Positions 1 through 11,444 of a stretch of 64,000 nucleotides of DNA are shown piece after piece (position 1 is the stretch's first letter; each line of letters begins with the position of its first letter). Made by a program: the position numbers and the translations under genes. The notes beneath the pieces were generated by a model, which worked only from the letters and a program-made list of their open reading frames with translations, searched no databases and had not been told where the DNA came from. The stretch spans positions 5,072,619 to 5,136,618 of the forward strand of contig NW_015622543.1 in NCBI RefSeq assembly GCF_000835495.1. Direction: 5' to 3'. The DNA comes from Cladophialophora immunda. Lineage: Eukaryota > Ascomycota > Eurotiomycetes > Chaetothyriales > Herpotrichiellaceae.

Positions 1-1015
1 CCTGACTCCCGTCTTTGAAGAATAATATTCTTTAGTGTCGGCATCAGCATCGAGGAATATTCGGAAACGGAGCCATCTCTGGAGAAGAGGAATCCAACGG
101 AACGACCATTTCTCTGCCTCTGTGAAAGCATGATTTGGCTATTTCAAGTCAAACGGAGATCAGTATCTGATGATTTTACCAGTACTGATTCTGGGCACAC
201 TTACCCTCGGAAGGTACCATTGTCGACTGCGAGCGTACTGAGTGATCTTGGCTGCCTTTTCAGCCATTACCGGAATGGCCTGTGCAGAGCTGCAACCATT
301 TCCAATCACCGCCACCTTCTTGCCTTCCCAGTTGAGACTATGGTCCCATTGAGCGGTATGAACCATCGGTCCACGGAACTTATCCATCCCTGGGAAGTCT
401 GGTGTCTTCGGAGTCGAAAGAGCGCCAACGGCAGATATCAGGATCGTAGCGAATCGCGAATAACTGATCTTGGTCTCCTGGTCCTTCAAAAAGACTTCCC
501 ACTCATTCCGATCTTCGTGCCATTTAGCCCCCAAGCATTCGATACTGAGGTGGAAAAAGGGACGGAGTTCGAATTTGTCTACAGTGTCGTTGAGATCTGT
601 GCTGAGAGTTAGTCATCCAACGCTCAGGCTTCAATTGTGTCGGTGAAAGCTCACATTGTAGGATTTCAGGTTGCTCACACAGTTCAATCGACCAATTCGG
701 GTTCGGATTGAAGCTGAAAGAGTAGAGATGAGAAGGGATGTCGCAACCACTGCACTCCGTATCAGTCATATTCCCCCTCCTCAAGAAACTTCGCCACGTT
801 ACCATCCAGGATATGTGTTGGTCTTCCAAGTTCCTCCGATGCCGTCATTTCGTTCATAAATCTTGCCCCAAGTCAGCAGTTGGAAACGCAGATTGAAATG
901 GGTCACCTGCGATGAAGTCTGTGTAGCCAAGCTTGTGCTTGAGCTCGTATGCGAGAGCTATGCCGGATGGCCCGCCGCCAATGATGATGGTATTCGGTGT
1001 CGATTTACTTGACAT
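1..1015 (-). CDS. Baeyer-Villiger-type flavin monooxygenase, C-terminus cut by window
   Basis: Class B flavin monooxygenase that would insert oxygen next to a ketone using FAD and NADPH; the C-terminus lies beyond base 1. Minus-strand exons are 1015-911, 861-803, 749-655, 596-205 and 138 to beyond 1. Introns 2-4 are GT..AG and keep frame. The first join keeps frame only if a GC donor (910-909) is used. Visible motifs are the FAD loop GGGPSG near residue 14, then IYERNDGIGGTW, GCDIPSHLY, the family fingerprint FRGPMVHTAQWDH (FxGxxxHTxxW) and a second Rossmann loop VAVIGNGCSSAQ. Start is the ATG at 1015, directly before the FAD motif. Neighbouring dehydrogenases, an aldehyde dehydrogenase and a hydrolase suggest ketone breakdown, which is inference. 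An N-hydroxylating or generic flavin monooxygenase is less likely given the fingerprint. Confidence 0.85.
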
Positions 1016-1863
1016 TTTGACTGTCAGTCACTGCTAGAGTGGGTGACCGTCAGGTAGAATGCAGAATGCTCAACTCCGATCACATCGGCCTTGCTGCGAG
1101 GGCAACTGATTTATGAAAATTGTTGAGCCATAGCAAGAAGATGTTCATCACTAAGGCTCGCTCTCCTCGGAATTCAATCTTTGGCAAGTGGACAGGGCAA
1201 AGTCACCTCCACGAATGGCCGTAGCAGCATCAAAGTTGGCTATATTGCCTTCCTGGGATTTCTACCCGGGTCGGTTACTTGCTTGCGCACAGGTCATTTG
1301 CCGCAGGTACCATTGCAGGAAGACAAGCAAAGGCAGCAGAATAAGCTCGTTTGGCAGTCTCCTGATCCTGATCCTTGATTTCCCGAGCATCTAGCCGCTT
1401 GTTTTAGGTGAAGCTCTGGCCGGAAGCATTTCATTCCACCATTTGGTAGTGGAGAGGACAGAGCGAACTTCTCCTGGTGAATTGTATGTTCCGGCGCTCG
1501 ATTCATGGCTTTAACCGTCCATATGGTACCCACGGCACTTTCATCGCATAACGTAGTTTCAACGGATGTCGGCACGAGACCGGATTTGCCATTTCGATTA
1601 AAAATATGTTTAAGGGCCAGTACACCATTGGGGTATCAGAGCTGCTCAATGAAGTCTGGAACCACAATATGAAGCTTTCCTGCTATAGATGCGCGAGAAT
1701 TTAGAGATCGTAGAATAGTACGGTAGAGTCCTCCAACCCGATTCTAAGTCTCTTGGGTACTTGTAATCATCAGACCTCTTGACTGATCTCGTACAAGATG
1801 CGCTCGATGCAGAATTTAAACCTGGTTTTCGTACCCTTGACCGACTCCAATTCTAGCACGAAT
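1016..1863. other. Intergenic, upstream of the monooxygenase
   Basis: About 850 bases between the monooxygenase start and the 3' end of the next gene. Short open frames here have no recognisable domain or splice structure. It presumably holds the monooxygenase promoter; I see no repeat or RNA gene. Confidence 0.5.
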
Positions 1864-2961
1864 CTATTTCTTCCGCTTCAATATCTCCTCTTCGATGGCC
1901 CCCCCTAACCCATCTGTGGTTCCACGTCCGCCCATATCTGGTGTGTTAATAGAGAGGTCGCCTTTCCCTAGGACGGTCTCTATCGCGTCCAAGAGTGCCG
2001 CCGCCGGCTCCTTGAACCCGAACCACTCAAGCATCATCTGGCCAGCCCAAATCATTCCCACAGGGTTTGCAATACCCTTTCCCGCGATATCGGGGGCACT
2101 TCCATGGACGGGCTCAAAGAGACTGGGGAACTTTCGTTCCGGATTGATATTCCCGCTGGGTGCAATACCAATCGTTCCTGCACAGGCCGGACCCAAGTCC
2201 GACAAGATGTCCCCAAACAAGTTACTCGCAACCACAACGTCGAAAATTTGGGGCCTCTGAACCACGTGCGCGCTCAGAATGTCGATATGGTACTTGTCGG
2301 TGCGAACGTCGGGGTATTCTTTGGCAATTGCTGCCGCTCGCTCGTCCCAATATGGCATCGAAATAGCCAGGCCATTACTCTTTGTAGCACTAGTAAGGCG
2401 CTTGCGAGGTCTTGATCGTGCCAGGTCGAAGGCATATCTCATCACCCGGTCGACCCCCACACGAGTCATAATCGTTTGCTGAAGTACGATTTCCCTATCG
2501 GTTCCTTCGAACATTCTGCCGCCGACTCCGCTATATTCGCCTTCGGTGTTTTCTCGGACGACCAGAAAGTCTATGTCACCTGCTTGACGATTCTTCAGAG
2601 GTGTCGGCACACCCTTCATTAGTCGGCATGGGCGGAGGTTGATGTATTGGTCGAACTCGCGTCGGATTTTAATCAAGGACCCCCAGAGAATGATGTGATC
2701 CGGAGCAACTGCAGGATTTCCTTGGGCGCCGAAATAGATGGCATCAAATGGTAAAAGTAGCTCCTTCCAGTTGTCCGGGAGCATTTGGCCATGCTTGAGG
2801 TAGTAATTGATGGAAGAAAATTCGAATTCCTCGAATTTCAGCGATAACCCATAGACCTTGGCGATTGCTTGGAGGCATTTGACTCCCCAAGGCATTACCT
2901 CAATGCCAATACCGTCGCCGGCGATGACGGCGATTTTCAGCTCCCGTGCTCCCGCTATCAT
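1864..2961 (-). CDS. Tartrate / D-malate dehydrogenase (isocitrate-isopropylmalate dehydrogenase family)
   Basis: Intronless 365-residue NAD-dependent beta-decarboxylating dehydrogenase of the TtuC/DmlA branch, oxidising tartrate or D-malate; the length is normal for the family. Visible motifs are the nucleotide-site start IAVIAGDGIG, the substrate arginines in IKIRREFDQYINLRPCR, RENTEGEYSGVGG with the catalytic tyrosine, the lysine of KSNGLAISMPYWDE, the metal-binding aspartates in NLFGDILSDLGP, and EPVHGSAPDIAGKGIANP near the cofactor site. Start is the ATG at 2961, eight codons before the first beta strand. It is divergent from the regulator at 3945 across about 980 bases, so that regulator may control it (inference). 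3-Isopropylmalate dehydrogenase is the main alternative, but the RENTEGEYSG context favours the tartrate/malate type. Confidence 0.85.
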   Translation of the reverse strand: MIAGARELKIAVIAGDGIGIEVMPWGVKCLQAIAKVYGLSLKFEEFEFSSINYYLKHGQMLPDNWKELLLPFDAIYFGAQGNPAVAPDHIILWGSLIKIRREFDQYINLRPCRLMKGVPTPLKNRQAGDIDFLVVRENTEGEYSGVGGRMFEGTDREIVLQQTIMTRVGVDRVMRYAFDLARSRPRKRLTSATKSNGLAISMPYWDERAAAIAKEYPDVRTDKYHIDILSAHVVQRPQIFDVVVASNLFGDILSDLGPACAGTIGIAPSGNINPERKFPSLFEPVHGSAPDIAGKGIANPVGMIWAGQMMLEWFGFKEPAAALLDAIETVLGKGDLSINTPDMGGRGTTDGLGGAIEEEILKRKK

Positions 2962-3944
2962 TTCGGCGATGGAGGATTGAACAATGTTAGCAGGGGAAGG
3001 GATCCGGGCTATAACTTACCAGAAGGATCGATCCTGCAAGGTCAAAGTTGTGCAGACTTGCAATGGCAAAATCACACACTCTCTGTTACCTTTGTATTGT
3101 CCCATTCTTAGTCTACGCCAAACAACAAAATATTTGCTAGTTCACTCGGATACCCGAATCTGTCCATGCAGTATCGTACCCTGTCGGAAGTAACCTATTT
3201 GCTATACTGAATGCTTGTTAAACGGCCGGATACTCCAACGGCGGGTATACTACCAAATCTGGAACTATACGCCTCTCTCCTTCGCACCATTATATTCCGC
3301 AGGTGTCAGGACACATGTTTTGGACGGGGAGGCAGGCCGGACCGTCGGCTTTATGGATAGATGGAATGTGTTATTTTGCGGTACCCATGACTTATTACAT
3401 CCAATAGCTTTTGTCCTTTCAGAGCTCGCCCGCGTCCTTCCTCTCTGTCATGAGTTTGTCAGCGTCGTCTCAAGTCCAAATTAAACGCAGTCTTGACCAA
3501 TAGCAATAGTGCCGAAGTTGAACCTCTTTAATCCCAAGCTTCTCCCAATTCAGAAAGGTAATTGATGTTTACCTAGGACTGGTATCCGCTGATATACCCC
3601 AGCCGGGGTATAACAGCGAGGTTACCCCAACGGGCTTAGCCACGAGTCGTAGGTGGAGAGATGAGAGATATGCGAGTTCTATCTCTTTTGCCTCAGGGTC
3701 CAGGCAAAGACCAGAAGGTTTAATGAGAGAATGTAAATCTGGGGCTTGGATCTTCTGAGGTCCTCAGGTTCTTGTCACACGACCTTTGATATTCAGCAGC
3801 TCGTCACTCATATTCTCTTCTCTCGACATCTCTCATAGCCAAATGGCACCGATATGATATTTGGCAACTCTTACGTATTGACCATTCGTACATCTAGCCC
3901 ATCGGAGATTATCCTTAGGTCCAGCTCGTGGGCGTGAACTCCCA
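2962..3944. promoter_or_regulatory. Divergent intergenic region (dehydrogenase / Zn2Cys6 regulator)
   Basis: About 980 bases that must hold both divergent promoters. A perfect inverted repeat with 8-base arms, TATACCCC and GGGGTATA (3593-3600 and 3605-3612), is separated by AGCC. Its core contains CCCCAG and CCGGGG, both of which fit the SYGGRG consensus for CreA-type carbon repressors. No coding region or RNA gene was recognised. Confidence 0.4.
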
Positions 3945-6194
3945 ATGGCTTCCGGGTCACGAACTGGCTTCGTTCCAGCCAGGTTTCGTGCGGCGAAGGC
4001 ATGTCTTCTTTGCAGACAAAAGAGAGTCAAATGCGACGCCATGGACCATGGCACTCCTTGCACAAGATGCGTTTCAAGTGGGAGGACGGATTGCGTGTTA
4101 TTTGAGTCGAAAAGAGGAACCTACAAAAGGAGACAAAGGATTGATATGGAGAAACAGGCTCATGAATCCCCACGACCGGACCTTGATGGCCAAAGCTCTG
4201 AGATCGTCTCGACCTCATATGCTGCAGGAGCAGCTCTAGTTGAAAGTGCTCAACATCGACCCGATTCGTCGCCCTCGAGTAATCGATCCAGGACAACAAG
4301 TGAGCATGCCACAAGGCCCGAAGAACAATTCCAAGCGGAACAGCCATCGGCAGCGCCAGCCAGTATTGGCGCTTCAGAGACAACTACTGCGAATGCCGCC
4401 AGGGCTAATGAGTTCGCGGCTCTGCCAAATGTCCCAGAGAACAGTGATCTTCGAACGCGGTTGTCTTTAGATTGCTCCTCGCCGGTCTCTTGTTTGTCCA
4501 ACACCACCCTTTCGCCATATCCAGACGTCTCGTGGGCGTCGACTTTTGACCCATTTCTCAAGACTCGGAAGAGCCCTCCAGACGACAGGTCCAACAGATT
4601 CTCCATCACCTACCTCGACGAATCTTTCCCCCTCTCTCTCGTCCTACAGGATCAAGGACACGGGACGAAACCTCAGCTACATTATCTCACTCCAGCAAAG
4701 CCGGAGCCGCCAGGACACCCCCCATCATCAGACCATCATCATCCTGCTCATGTCCCGCCCAAAGATATTGAATTCTTACAAACCAGAGGGTGCTTCGAAC
4801 TCCCGAACCCAGAGATCTTGGACATGCTGCTCAACACATTCCTTGACCGCGTCTATCCTCTTTACCCGATCTTCAAACGCCGGAGCTTCCTCGAGAGCTA
4901 CAGAGCTCAACAGCTCCCCTGGCTCCTGCTCCATTCGGTTTGCTTTGCGGCGGTGACCTTTTGCGAGGAAGACGTGCTGTTCCGCGCTGGATACCAGAAC
5001 AGGATCGAGGCGAGGTTGTCTTACTACCGAAAAGCCAAAGCTCTGTTCGACCTGGGCTACCATATGAACAAGATCATGGTCCTCCAGAGTGTCATCCTCC
5101 TCAGCTTCTGGGGAGGCGCACACAATAGCTATTGGAACTCGGCCAGCTGGATCGGAGCAGGGGTGATCATTGCAGAGTCCCTCGGCATTCATCGGTCAAT
5201 GGCGGATACTCGGCTTGCGCCCGAGGACAGGAGCTTGTTGAGACGGTTATGGTGGATTTTGTTCGTCCGGGACACTGGCGCCGCCACCTTTTCAGGCCGC
5301 CAGTTCCGCATGAACAGCGTCGACGTGGCCGATGTAGAGAGTTTGACTTGCGAGGATTTTGTGGCGGACTCGCAAGAAGGAGAGGACGGCGTTCGCCATC
5401 GTCTCGACGGCACCATTGGTCCATTCCACGTCGAGAACACCAAGCTCTTCGGGATCCTGCGACGGATTGTGCTCTGCAAAAGAACTGGTCACGGTGCCAG
5501 GCACGACGAGATGTACCACGACCTACGGAGATGGAGAGCAGAGCTTCCACCAGCGCTAAATTGGCGTGATTCCGAGGTGAAGTTGGACCTCCTACCAGCC
5601 AGCCTTGCACTGGCCTATAACCACAACCTGATTCTTGCCAATCTGGGTGGGAAACTCCAGCAATCAACGAATTCTGTCCATTCAGATCCTCGCGGCAGGC
5701 AACTGGACGCTGTGTGCGAGAATGCCGCCCACCGGATTTTCGACTTGACGTGCGGTATGACCACCAAGTCCACGTTTCCACGCTTGCCGCACGAAGCCTT
5801 CCACGCACTGTTTCTAGCACAAGCCGTATTTTACTCACAGACCTTGGCGACGGACACGACAGCGGCAAAGATGGGCCGCATGGCGGTCAACACGTGCCAG
5901 GTTGTCTGGCACAATGTTCGAGGCGGATGGGATCCCGCCCGATGGGTCATGAAGCTCTTTGAAAATCTCCTCGTGGCCACCCCCCCGCGGCGGTCGGAAG
6001 ATATGCACATGGTGATAGATGACGCGCCCGGCCACCCCGTAGACTACTTGTCAGATATGCCTGTGAATGACTTTGACGGCATGAACTCGCTGCTGTCGTC
6101 GATCTTTGATATGTCAACCGCCATGGATGGTTTAACCGACCCGACCGGACAGGAAATGTTTTCTTTCAGTCTTGCCAACGACAACAGCTGGTAA
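3945..6194 (+). CDS. Zn(II)2Cys6 transcription factor with fungal middle homology domain
   Basis: Intronless 749-residue nuclear regulator. The binuclear zinc cluster is at the N-terminus: C20, C23, C30, C39, C42 and C50 (CX2CX6CX8CX2CX7C), followed by a basic stretch ending KRR. The spacing and the phrase HGTPCTRCVSSGRTDC resemble the cutinase-regulator (CTF1/FarA) group, a resemblance from memory only. A Ser/Thr/Pro-rich linker runs to about residue 270. The fungal-specific middle homology region begins around FLDRVYPLYPIFKRRSFLE and continues with ESLGIHRSM and LRRLWWILFVRD. Start is the ATG at 3945, 19 codons before the first cysteine. It lies between catabolic genes and is divergent from the dehydrogenase, so it is a plausible pathway-specific regulator (inference). 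The frame is intact. Confidence 0.9.
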   Translation: MASGSRTGFVPARFRAAKACLLCRQKRVKCDAMDHGTPCTRCVSSGRTDCVLFESKRGTYKRRQRIDMEKQAHESPRPDLDGQSSEIVSTSYAAGAALVESAQHRPDSSPSSNRSRTTSEHATRPEEQFQAEQPSAAPASIGASETTTANAARANEFAALPNVPENSDLRTRLSLDCSSPVSCLSNTTLSPYPDVSWASTFDPFLKTRKSPPDDRSNRFSITYLDESFPLSLVLQDQGHGTKPQLHYLTPAKPEPPGHPPSSDHHHPAHVPPKDIEFLQTRGCFELPNPEILDMLLNTFLDRVYPLYPIFKRRSFLESYRAQQLPWLLLHSVCFAAVTFCEEDVLFRAGYQNRIEARLSYYRKAKALFDLGYHMNKIMVLQSVILLSFWGGAHNSYWNSASWIGAGVIIAESLGIHRSMADTRLAPEDRSLLRRLWWILFVRDTGAATFSGRQFRMNSVDVADVESLTCEDFVADSQEGEDGVRHRLDGTIGPFHVENTKLFGILRRIVLCKRTGHGARHDEMYHDLRRWRAELPPALNWRDSEVKLDLLPASLALAYNHNLILANLGGKLQQSTNSVHSDPRGRQLDAVCENAAHRIFDLTCGMTTKSTFPRLPHEAFHALFLAQAVFYSQTLATDTTAAKMGRMAVNTCQVVWHNVRGGWDPARWVMKLFENLLVATPPRRSEDMHMVIDDAPGHPVDYLSDMPVNDFDGMNSLLSSIFDMSTAMDGLTDPTGQEMFSFSLANDNSW

Positions 6195-6318
6195 TTGTGT
6201 TTTAATTTTCCAAGGCAGTGTTGTTGTGGTAGTATCGGTGTATCATCTGGCAGTGGCTATGAACCAACAATGCAAACATTCAAGCTATTGCCCACAATGC
6301 CCAGCGAAACGGAATATT

Positions 6319-6690
6319 CTACTTGAGCAGAGTCCATCTACGTAGCTTCGCTCCATCCTGGTGCGAATGAACATAGTTCGCGACCTTGTGGTAAACCCCT
6401 CCAGTATCGAGGCCGAAACGCCCGTAGTTGGCCATCCCAGCCCCAGAGAAGCCAAACGAGTCCATCGCGATGGATGCGTTACAGTACCGCATCGTATGCC
6501 CCCAAAGTGCAACGGCTAACGGTGCCATGCCAACAGCAGATCCTCCGTGTCCGCCGCCGTTCTGGCGGCAGCAGTCCATGACCAGCTTCCTGATGTCACG
6601 GACCACGAGTTCATCCTCGGTACAGCTGCTCGACTGAGTCCCATTGACAAGCGAGTTGGATCTGGCCAACGCCGCGGAGCTGGGGTGATG
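6319..6690 (-). pseudogene. Transketolase / dihydroxyacetone synthase remnant, N- and C-terminal ends fused by internal deletion
   Basis: An open minus-strand frame carries the start of a thiamine-diphosphate transketolase (ELVVRDIRKLVMDCCRQNGG, then HGGSAVGMAPLAVALWGHTM). It passes straight into what looks like the family's C-terminal tail (IAMDSFGFSGAGMANYGRFG, GGVYHKVANYV), ending at the TAG at 6321-6319. A normal enzyme has roughly 600 residues between these parts, so the catalytic middle, the pyrimidine-binding domain and most of the C-domain are gone. No in-frame ATG precedes the block after the upstream TAG. An intron acceptor just upstream (TCTAG, 6694-6690 on the minus strand) could join it to a short upstream exon. 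Reading it as a deletion derivative is inference from motif order. Confidence 0.5.
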
Positions 6691-6710
6691 CTAGATGGTG
6701 AAGGTGACAT

Positions 6711-7357
6711 TGAATTACCAAGTCAATGCTGGACGTTCTTATGCTCACCTTTCCCAGTGCTTCAAAATCCCACCCAGCGTCCCTTGGCTCAGAAAGGTGC
6801 ACCTGGCAATTCACGGGTATTGTCAACATGAAGTGTAGCCGAGAAATCCAAATCAGCACATGGGACACTTCCAATATCTTCGAGGTGCCGGAGGATGTTC
6901 TCAAGGCTATCTCCCGGGTAACCCATTTATACCGCGTAGATTTCCAAATGCAGCTTCAGATCTCCACCCGCAGTTCAGCACCTTCAAAGGGAACATTCTC
7001 GGTCCGATAATTAACAAGCTGTTGGAAATGGCGGTTCAACACTTGCCAGTTGGCTTGGACAGGGTACCGGCTCGCAGAACAGGGCGACGCTGGGAGCAAC
7101 TGTCGCTTCAATTTCTCAGCGCCGCGAAGCTTTCTATCGGCTTCTTAGCTTTGCCGTAAGATGAGTATTCTCTGGCCCAGAGAGAAGCAAGCTGCATCAT
7201 TTCCTCGTGTTTTCTTTCTGATGATCATAGCGTTCACCTTTCCTTACTGTCCTAGATCCTGCCTTACTAGAAGCAGATGAGGGTTGGTAGATATCTACCT
7301 GGCGCTTTTGTATCAGCTCTGATCCAGCTATATCATTCATGAATCAGCAACCTAGCT
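6711..7357. other. Intergenic
   Basis: About 650 bases between the transketolase remnant and the SDR 3' end. A possible short exon of the remnant may lie near 6755-6800 (minus strand, ending GWDFEALGK before a GTGAGC donor). Nothing else was recognised. Confidence 0.35.
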
Positions 7358-8213
7358 CTAACAGACCCAGCCCCCATCAACGCTGACAGTCACACCCGTG
7401 ATAAAGCTTGCGTCTGAGCTCAGCAGGAAGGCGACTGCCTTCGCAATTTCCATCGGCTTAGCAAAACGGCCCAAAGCAGTAATTTCAGGATTCTCCTTTT
7501 CCTTCGCGGCCTTCGGATCAGCGTCGATGGACCTTTGCATCATCGGAGTCATAGTGAGGCCCCTGGAAAGACATCTGTTAGTCCTTGAGTCCCAGACCGC
7601 ATCTCGAACCACAGACAAATATGAAAGAATTTGACACTGACGGTGCGATTGCGGTTATCCTGATATTTTGTCGACCAAATTCCTTAGCCACGCTAGAGGT
7701 CAACCCAACGACGGCGTGCTTACTTGCTGCGTAACATGCTGCTTCTGCTCTCCCTATCAGGCCGAGGGTGCTCGCAAAGTTGACGATGCTTCCTCCACCG
7801 CGTCTTTGTAGATGGGGGATCTCCGCCCTCATGCAGTTCATCATGCCGCGCACATTGACCGAGAAGACGTTGTCCCAGTCACTGTCCGTCTGATCCAGGA
7901 TTGTGCCTTTATTATGCGACTTCGGAATGATGCCGGCGAGGTTGACCGCTCCATCCAGGCCGCCGAATTGCTGGTCGACATCTGCCAGCCAAGCTTCAGT
8001 TTGCTCTCGGTTGGTGATGTCAACTCGGTGAACCAACACCTCACCCCCGGCAGCACTGAGTTCTTGTTTGACTGATGCGAGGAGATCTTGTTGAATATCC
8101 GCAATCGCGACTCTGGCCTTGAGTTCGACGAGAAGCTTCGACACTGCATGGCCAATTCCAGAGGCTCCCCCGACCACGGCGATCACTTTTCCCTGTAGCA
8201 CAGACCCGGGCAT
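7358..8213 (-). CDS. Classical short-chain dehydrogenase/reductase (SDR)
   Basis: NAD(P)-dependent oxidoreductase of 258 residues from two exons, 8213-7642 and 7562-7358. The 79-base intron (GTCAGT..TCCAG) joins ..ITAIAP to GLTMTP in frame. Motifs in order are the cofactor loop GGASGIG near residue 15, ADIQQD, NLAG (the NNAG position), the catalytic serine in [14 protein letters not shown] as the catalytic YxxxK, and a C-terminal VDGGW. Start is the ATG at 8213. The length is normal. The substrate cannot be named; the general family includes alcohol and 3-oxoacyl reductases. Within this neighbourhood an alcohol-to-ketone step before the monooxygenase is a reasonable guess only. Confidence 0.88.
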
Positions 8214-9037
8214 TTTCAGAATACAAGGGGCTTCCTAGCAGATAGGGTGGTTGATGATAGATTCGGTCCGGCGTATGATTATATGATTCAAGTTCTTCCG
8301 GTTGAGGCGCCACTGGCAATGAAAATGTTGTTTTGAATTCGTGTTAGAAGATTTATTGCGGCGTCTCGGTGTCTCGATATTGCTGACATGTAGCATGAGT
8401 TCGGAGAGGAAAGGGAAAAAAGGATTTTGGTACCTGGCGAACACTGGCTTTCCGGGTATTTCAGAATCGCAGACTCCCGGTTATATGCAACGCGCCATCG
8501 CCGCCTACTTGGTCGGAACTTGGGGATCTGGTGGCGGACCCATGCTACAGTCCTTCCACAAAATAATCATGACACAGTGCTTGGCTCTTCGCAGAGCTGG
8601 GGCTATTGAGAAGCAGTTTCACACACTCTTGTCTTGTTGTCTTTTTTGGAAGGTCACAACAGGCAGCTAGGGACAGAAGTAAGAACATAAAATATGCTCT
8701 ATAGAAGAAAGACATATACACTGTGGGATGTATTTTTATTCTTACACGCCAGAGATTTAGGCTTCGCAGTAAAAGTCATTGAAAATGCCAGTGCCTCGTT
8801 ACAGGCACAAGCTTCTCTGGAAGATATTGCTCGGAACGCACAACGAACATGAATTATCAGCGACATGCTATCAGCGCAACGACAATGAGAATGTTGCAGC
8901 CGAGATACAGGCAAATGAAAGCCACTATACAGTACCGTTCCTTCAATATCAACAAACCGTAAGACTAGCGTCACCGCTATGTAGTTGTGCTAGAGCTGAC
9001 AAGATAGCCCATCTGAGATGATGAATATGATCCTCAA
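8214..9037. other. Intergenic, SDR upstream region
   Basis: About 820 bases between the SDR start and the 3' end of the first transporter. Only short frames without domain signals are present. It presumably contains the SDR promoter and the transporter terminator. Confidence 0.45.
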
Positions 9038-10853
9038 TTAGGCAATCTCTTGGTGCAAGACAGTTGCAGATTCCAGTGCCTTGTTATCAGCCTTCCACGC
9101 CTCCACTTCGCTAGCGTCCATCTTGTTATGTTCCAGTGCTGAAGCTCTCTGGGTCTCCTTGTGAGTCTTCCACGCTGGAGTGCCCAAATACCTGATACCA
9201 TGAGGATCGTCGAATATCCCCTCCACCTCTTCCAATGTCTTCCCGGAAGTCTCTGGGAAGAAGAAAAAGACGTGTACAAACGAGGCCACCAGGAAGGTTC
9301 CGAAGATCAGGTACGTCTTCCACTGAATATTGACGAAGGCAACCGGGACAAACAATCCCAACGCAGTGTTGAAAGCCCAATTCGCAGAGGTACTCAAGGC
9401 CACAGCCTTGCCCCGGACTCGCAATGGAAATAACTCTGGCGGGTAGATCCATGAAACCGGGGACCAGGTAGTTGCAAAGGTGCCGACGAATAGGTAGGTA
9501 AATGCAATCAACGCTTTCGCCGGTGCACCGCTGATTAGCATCGACTGCTCTGCGACGCCATTGACGCCCCCAGGAACATGGGTACCATAAGTGCCCAGGA
9601 CACCCCCACTGGCGAACATCCAAATGGCACATCCGAGACTTCCAGCCATAAGTGTCGGCCGTCGGCCCCATCTGTCAACCCATATCAAGGCAGGGATGGT
9701 CATAACGACATTGATGACATACTGAATCGATGACGCCAGGAGATTCGAGTTACCCTTGTAACCAGCCATTCCAAACACAAAGGTGACATAGTACACTGTC
9801 GGACTGTTAACATCCGCTTCTTTGGCACAAGAACCGCCAGTAGACTTACTCATCAGGTTCATCCCGCTGAGCTGGCACCAGATTTGATCGAATGCGCCGA
9901 TGATCGTGCGGTTCAGCATCTTTGGCTGAAACAGCTCCCAGTACGTGACATCGCCAAACTGTCGCTCCAGTTCGCACGTGGCGCTTATCTCTGCAAGCTC
10001 TAAAACCACCAACTGATGGTGTGGATTGCCCTTTCCGTGCACCAATGTCAAAACCGACTTACATTCTTCCCAGCGATCTTTCTTGGCAAGCCAACGAGGC
10101 GATTCGGGTAGAAAGGTCATGCCTATCATAAGATAGATCGCTGGAACCATCTGGATAGCCCAAGGCACGCGGAATGAAAGCGGGTTGAAGGTGCTAGAAG
10201 TCTGACCGCCAATATGCGCACCGCCGTACGAAATACTGCCTGTCATCAGTATGGACAGATTATGACGATACTGGCAAAAAGCTCAACTCACTAATACATA
10301 ATCATGATCCCGCAGGAAATCGCCATCTGCTGTAAGCCAACCAGGCGGCCTCTCTTCGAGGGCGGTGCTAGCTCCGAGACATAAACTGGAACCTGCGCAG
10401 ACTCGATCCCGACGGATATACCGTTGAGGATTCGACCTCCGATGAGCATGCCGATATTCTGTGACGCAGCGCAGACCGTGGACCCGGCAATCCTGAAACC
10501 GATCAGTTTTTCAATCTTCGCGCCTCGACTTCGGTGCTTTACCAGAATAGACATCCAAGAATAATGGACATCTTTCTCCCGAGCCAGTCAGACATATAGC
10601 TCGAGATCAATGCCCCTACCCAAGAGCCGGCTGCCATCGAGGCGGTGATTCCGCCCTGAACAAGTGATCTCGGTCCCGAGCAATTCTCATTGTCGTTGAA
10701 AGGAGGTCCCTCGGGACCTTGGTTGAAGTAGCATTTGTAGCCCCCGGTGCCGAGGATCCCAGACATAGAGGCTATATCGAATCCGAAGAGGCCGCCTCCA
10801 ACTACGGCAATGGAGGCAATAACATAGATATTGCCAATAACGAAGCGTTTCAT
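9038..10853 (-). CDS. MFS sugar/quinate-type transporter 1
   Basis: Plasma-membrane sugar porter of the major facilitator superfamily, 551 residues, about 12 membrane segments expected. Exons on the minus strand are 10853-10543, 10492-10292, 10235-9850 and 9795-9038; all three introns (50, 56 and 54 bases) are GT..AG and keep frame. Family motifs are DWLGRKMS after the second segment, the conserved GGRILNG and VPVYVSELAPPSKRGRLVG, then PESPRWLAKKDRWEE, QLSGMN, DRWGRRPT and the C-terminal PETSGKTLEEVE. Start is the ATG at 10853. It is closely related to the transporter at 12464-14315, which shares IGNIY, YFNQGP and CSGP, and is transcribed away from it. Quinate permease is the nearest match I recall; hexose or lactose transport is possible. 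Confidence 0.9.
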
Positions 10854-11444
10854 GGCGACGTCTGAATAAGTTCAATGTCCGAGAGTATCGTCGACGATTC
10901 TAGGATCTGAACAAAGGGCAAGCGGAATGCGGCCTGACCAAGTCCGTTAGCTCAAGAGATGACTTACATTCAGCGAACCCCGTGGGGCCCCGGCAAATGA
11001 TATATCTGATATTCTCCGGATACCTCATCAAACCGAGAACGGCAACATGGATGATGCGGGTCCCTGCAAGCCACCAGTGTGTTCTACCCGGTACGAAATA
11101 CCCGACATCATATTGTTGCGGCGACGACGACAGAACCCAAATATCCTGAAATGTTGGCGGGGAGGTATCCCTCAACGGAAGATTGCGCAGGTGCGAGGCC
11201 AAAGTTTTCAAGGATCAAAGCATCCAGGCTCCCTAGTGCTAGTGTCTAAACAGAAGAACATTGCCAACTCCCTTGGGAAGTCCCTTGTAGAAAGTCTTTG
11301 CTGTCCTTTAACGCCACTCTCACCAATTAACGCAGAGTTATTCGGTCATCACAAGCGCCATGACAAGATTCCGTCTTTTGACTGTAGGCTCAGCAGACAT
11401 TGGTGCAGATCCCGATGGCGTAGTATGCTCCTTCACGGGTCGCC
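10854..11444. other. Intergenic, upstream of transporter 1
   Basis: About 590 bases before the SDR remnant. It presumably holds the transporter 1 promoter. No domain-bearing frame or repeat was seen. Confidence 0.4.
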
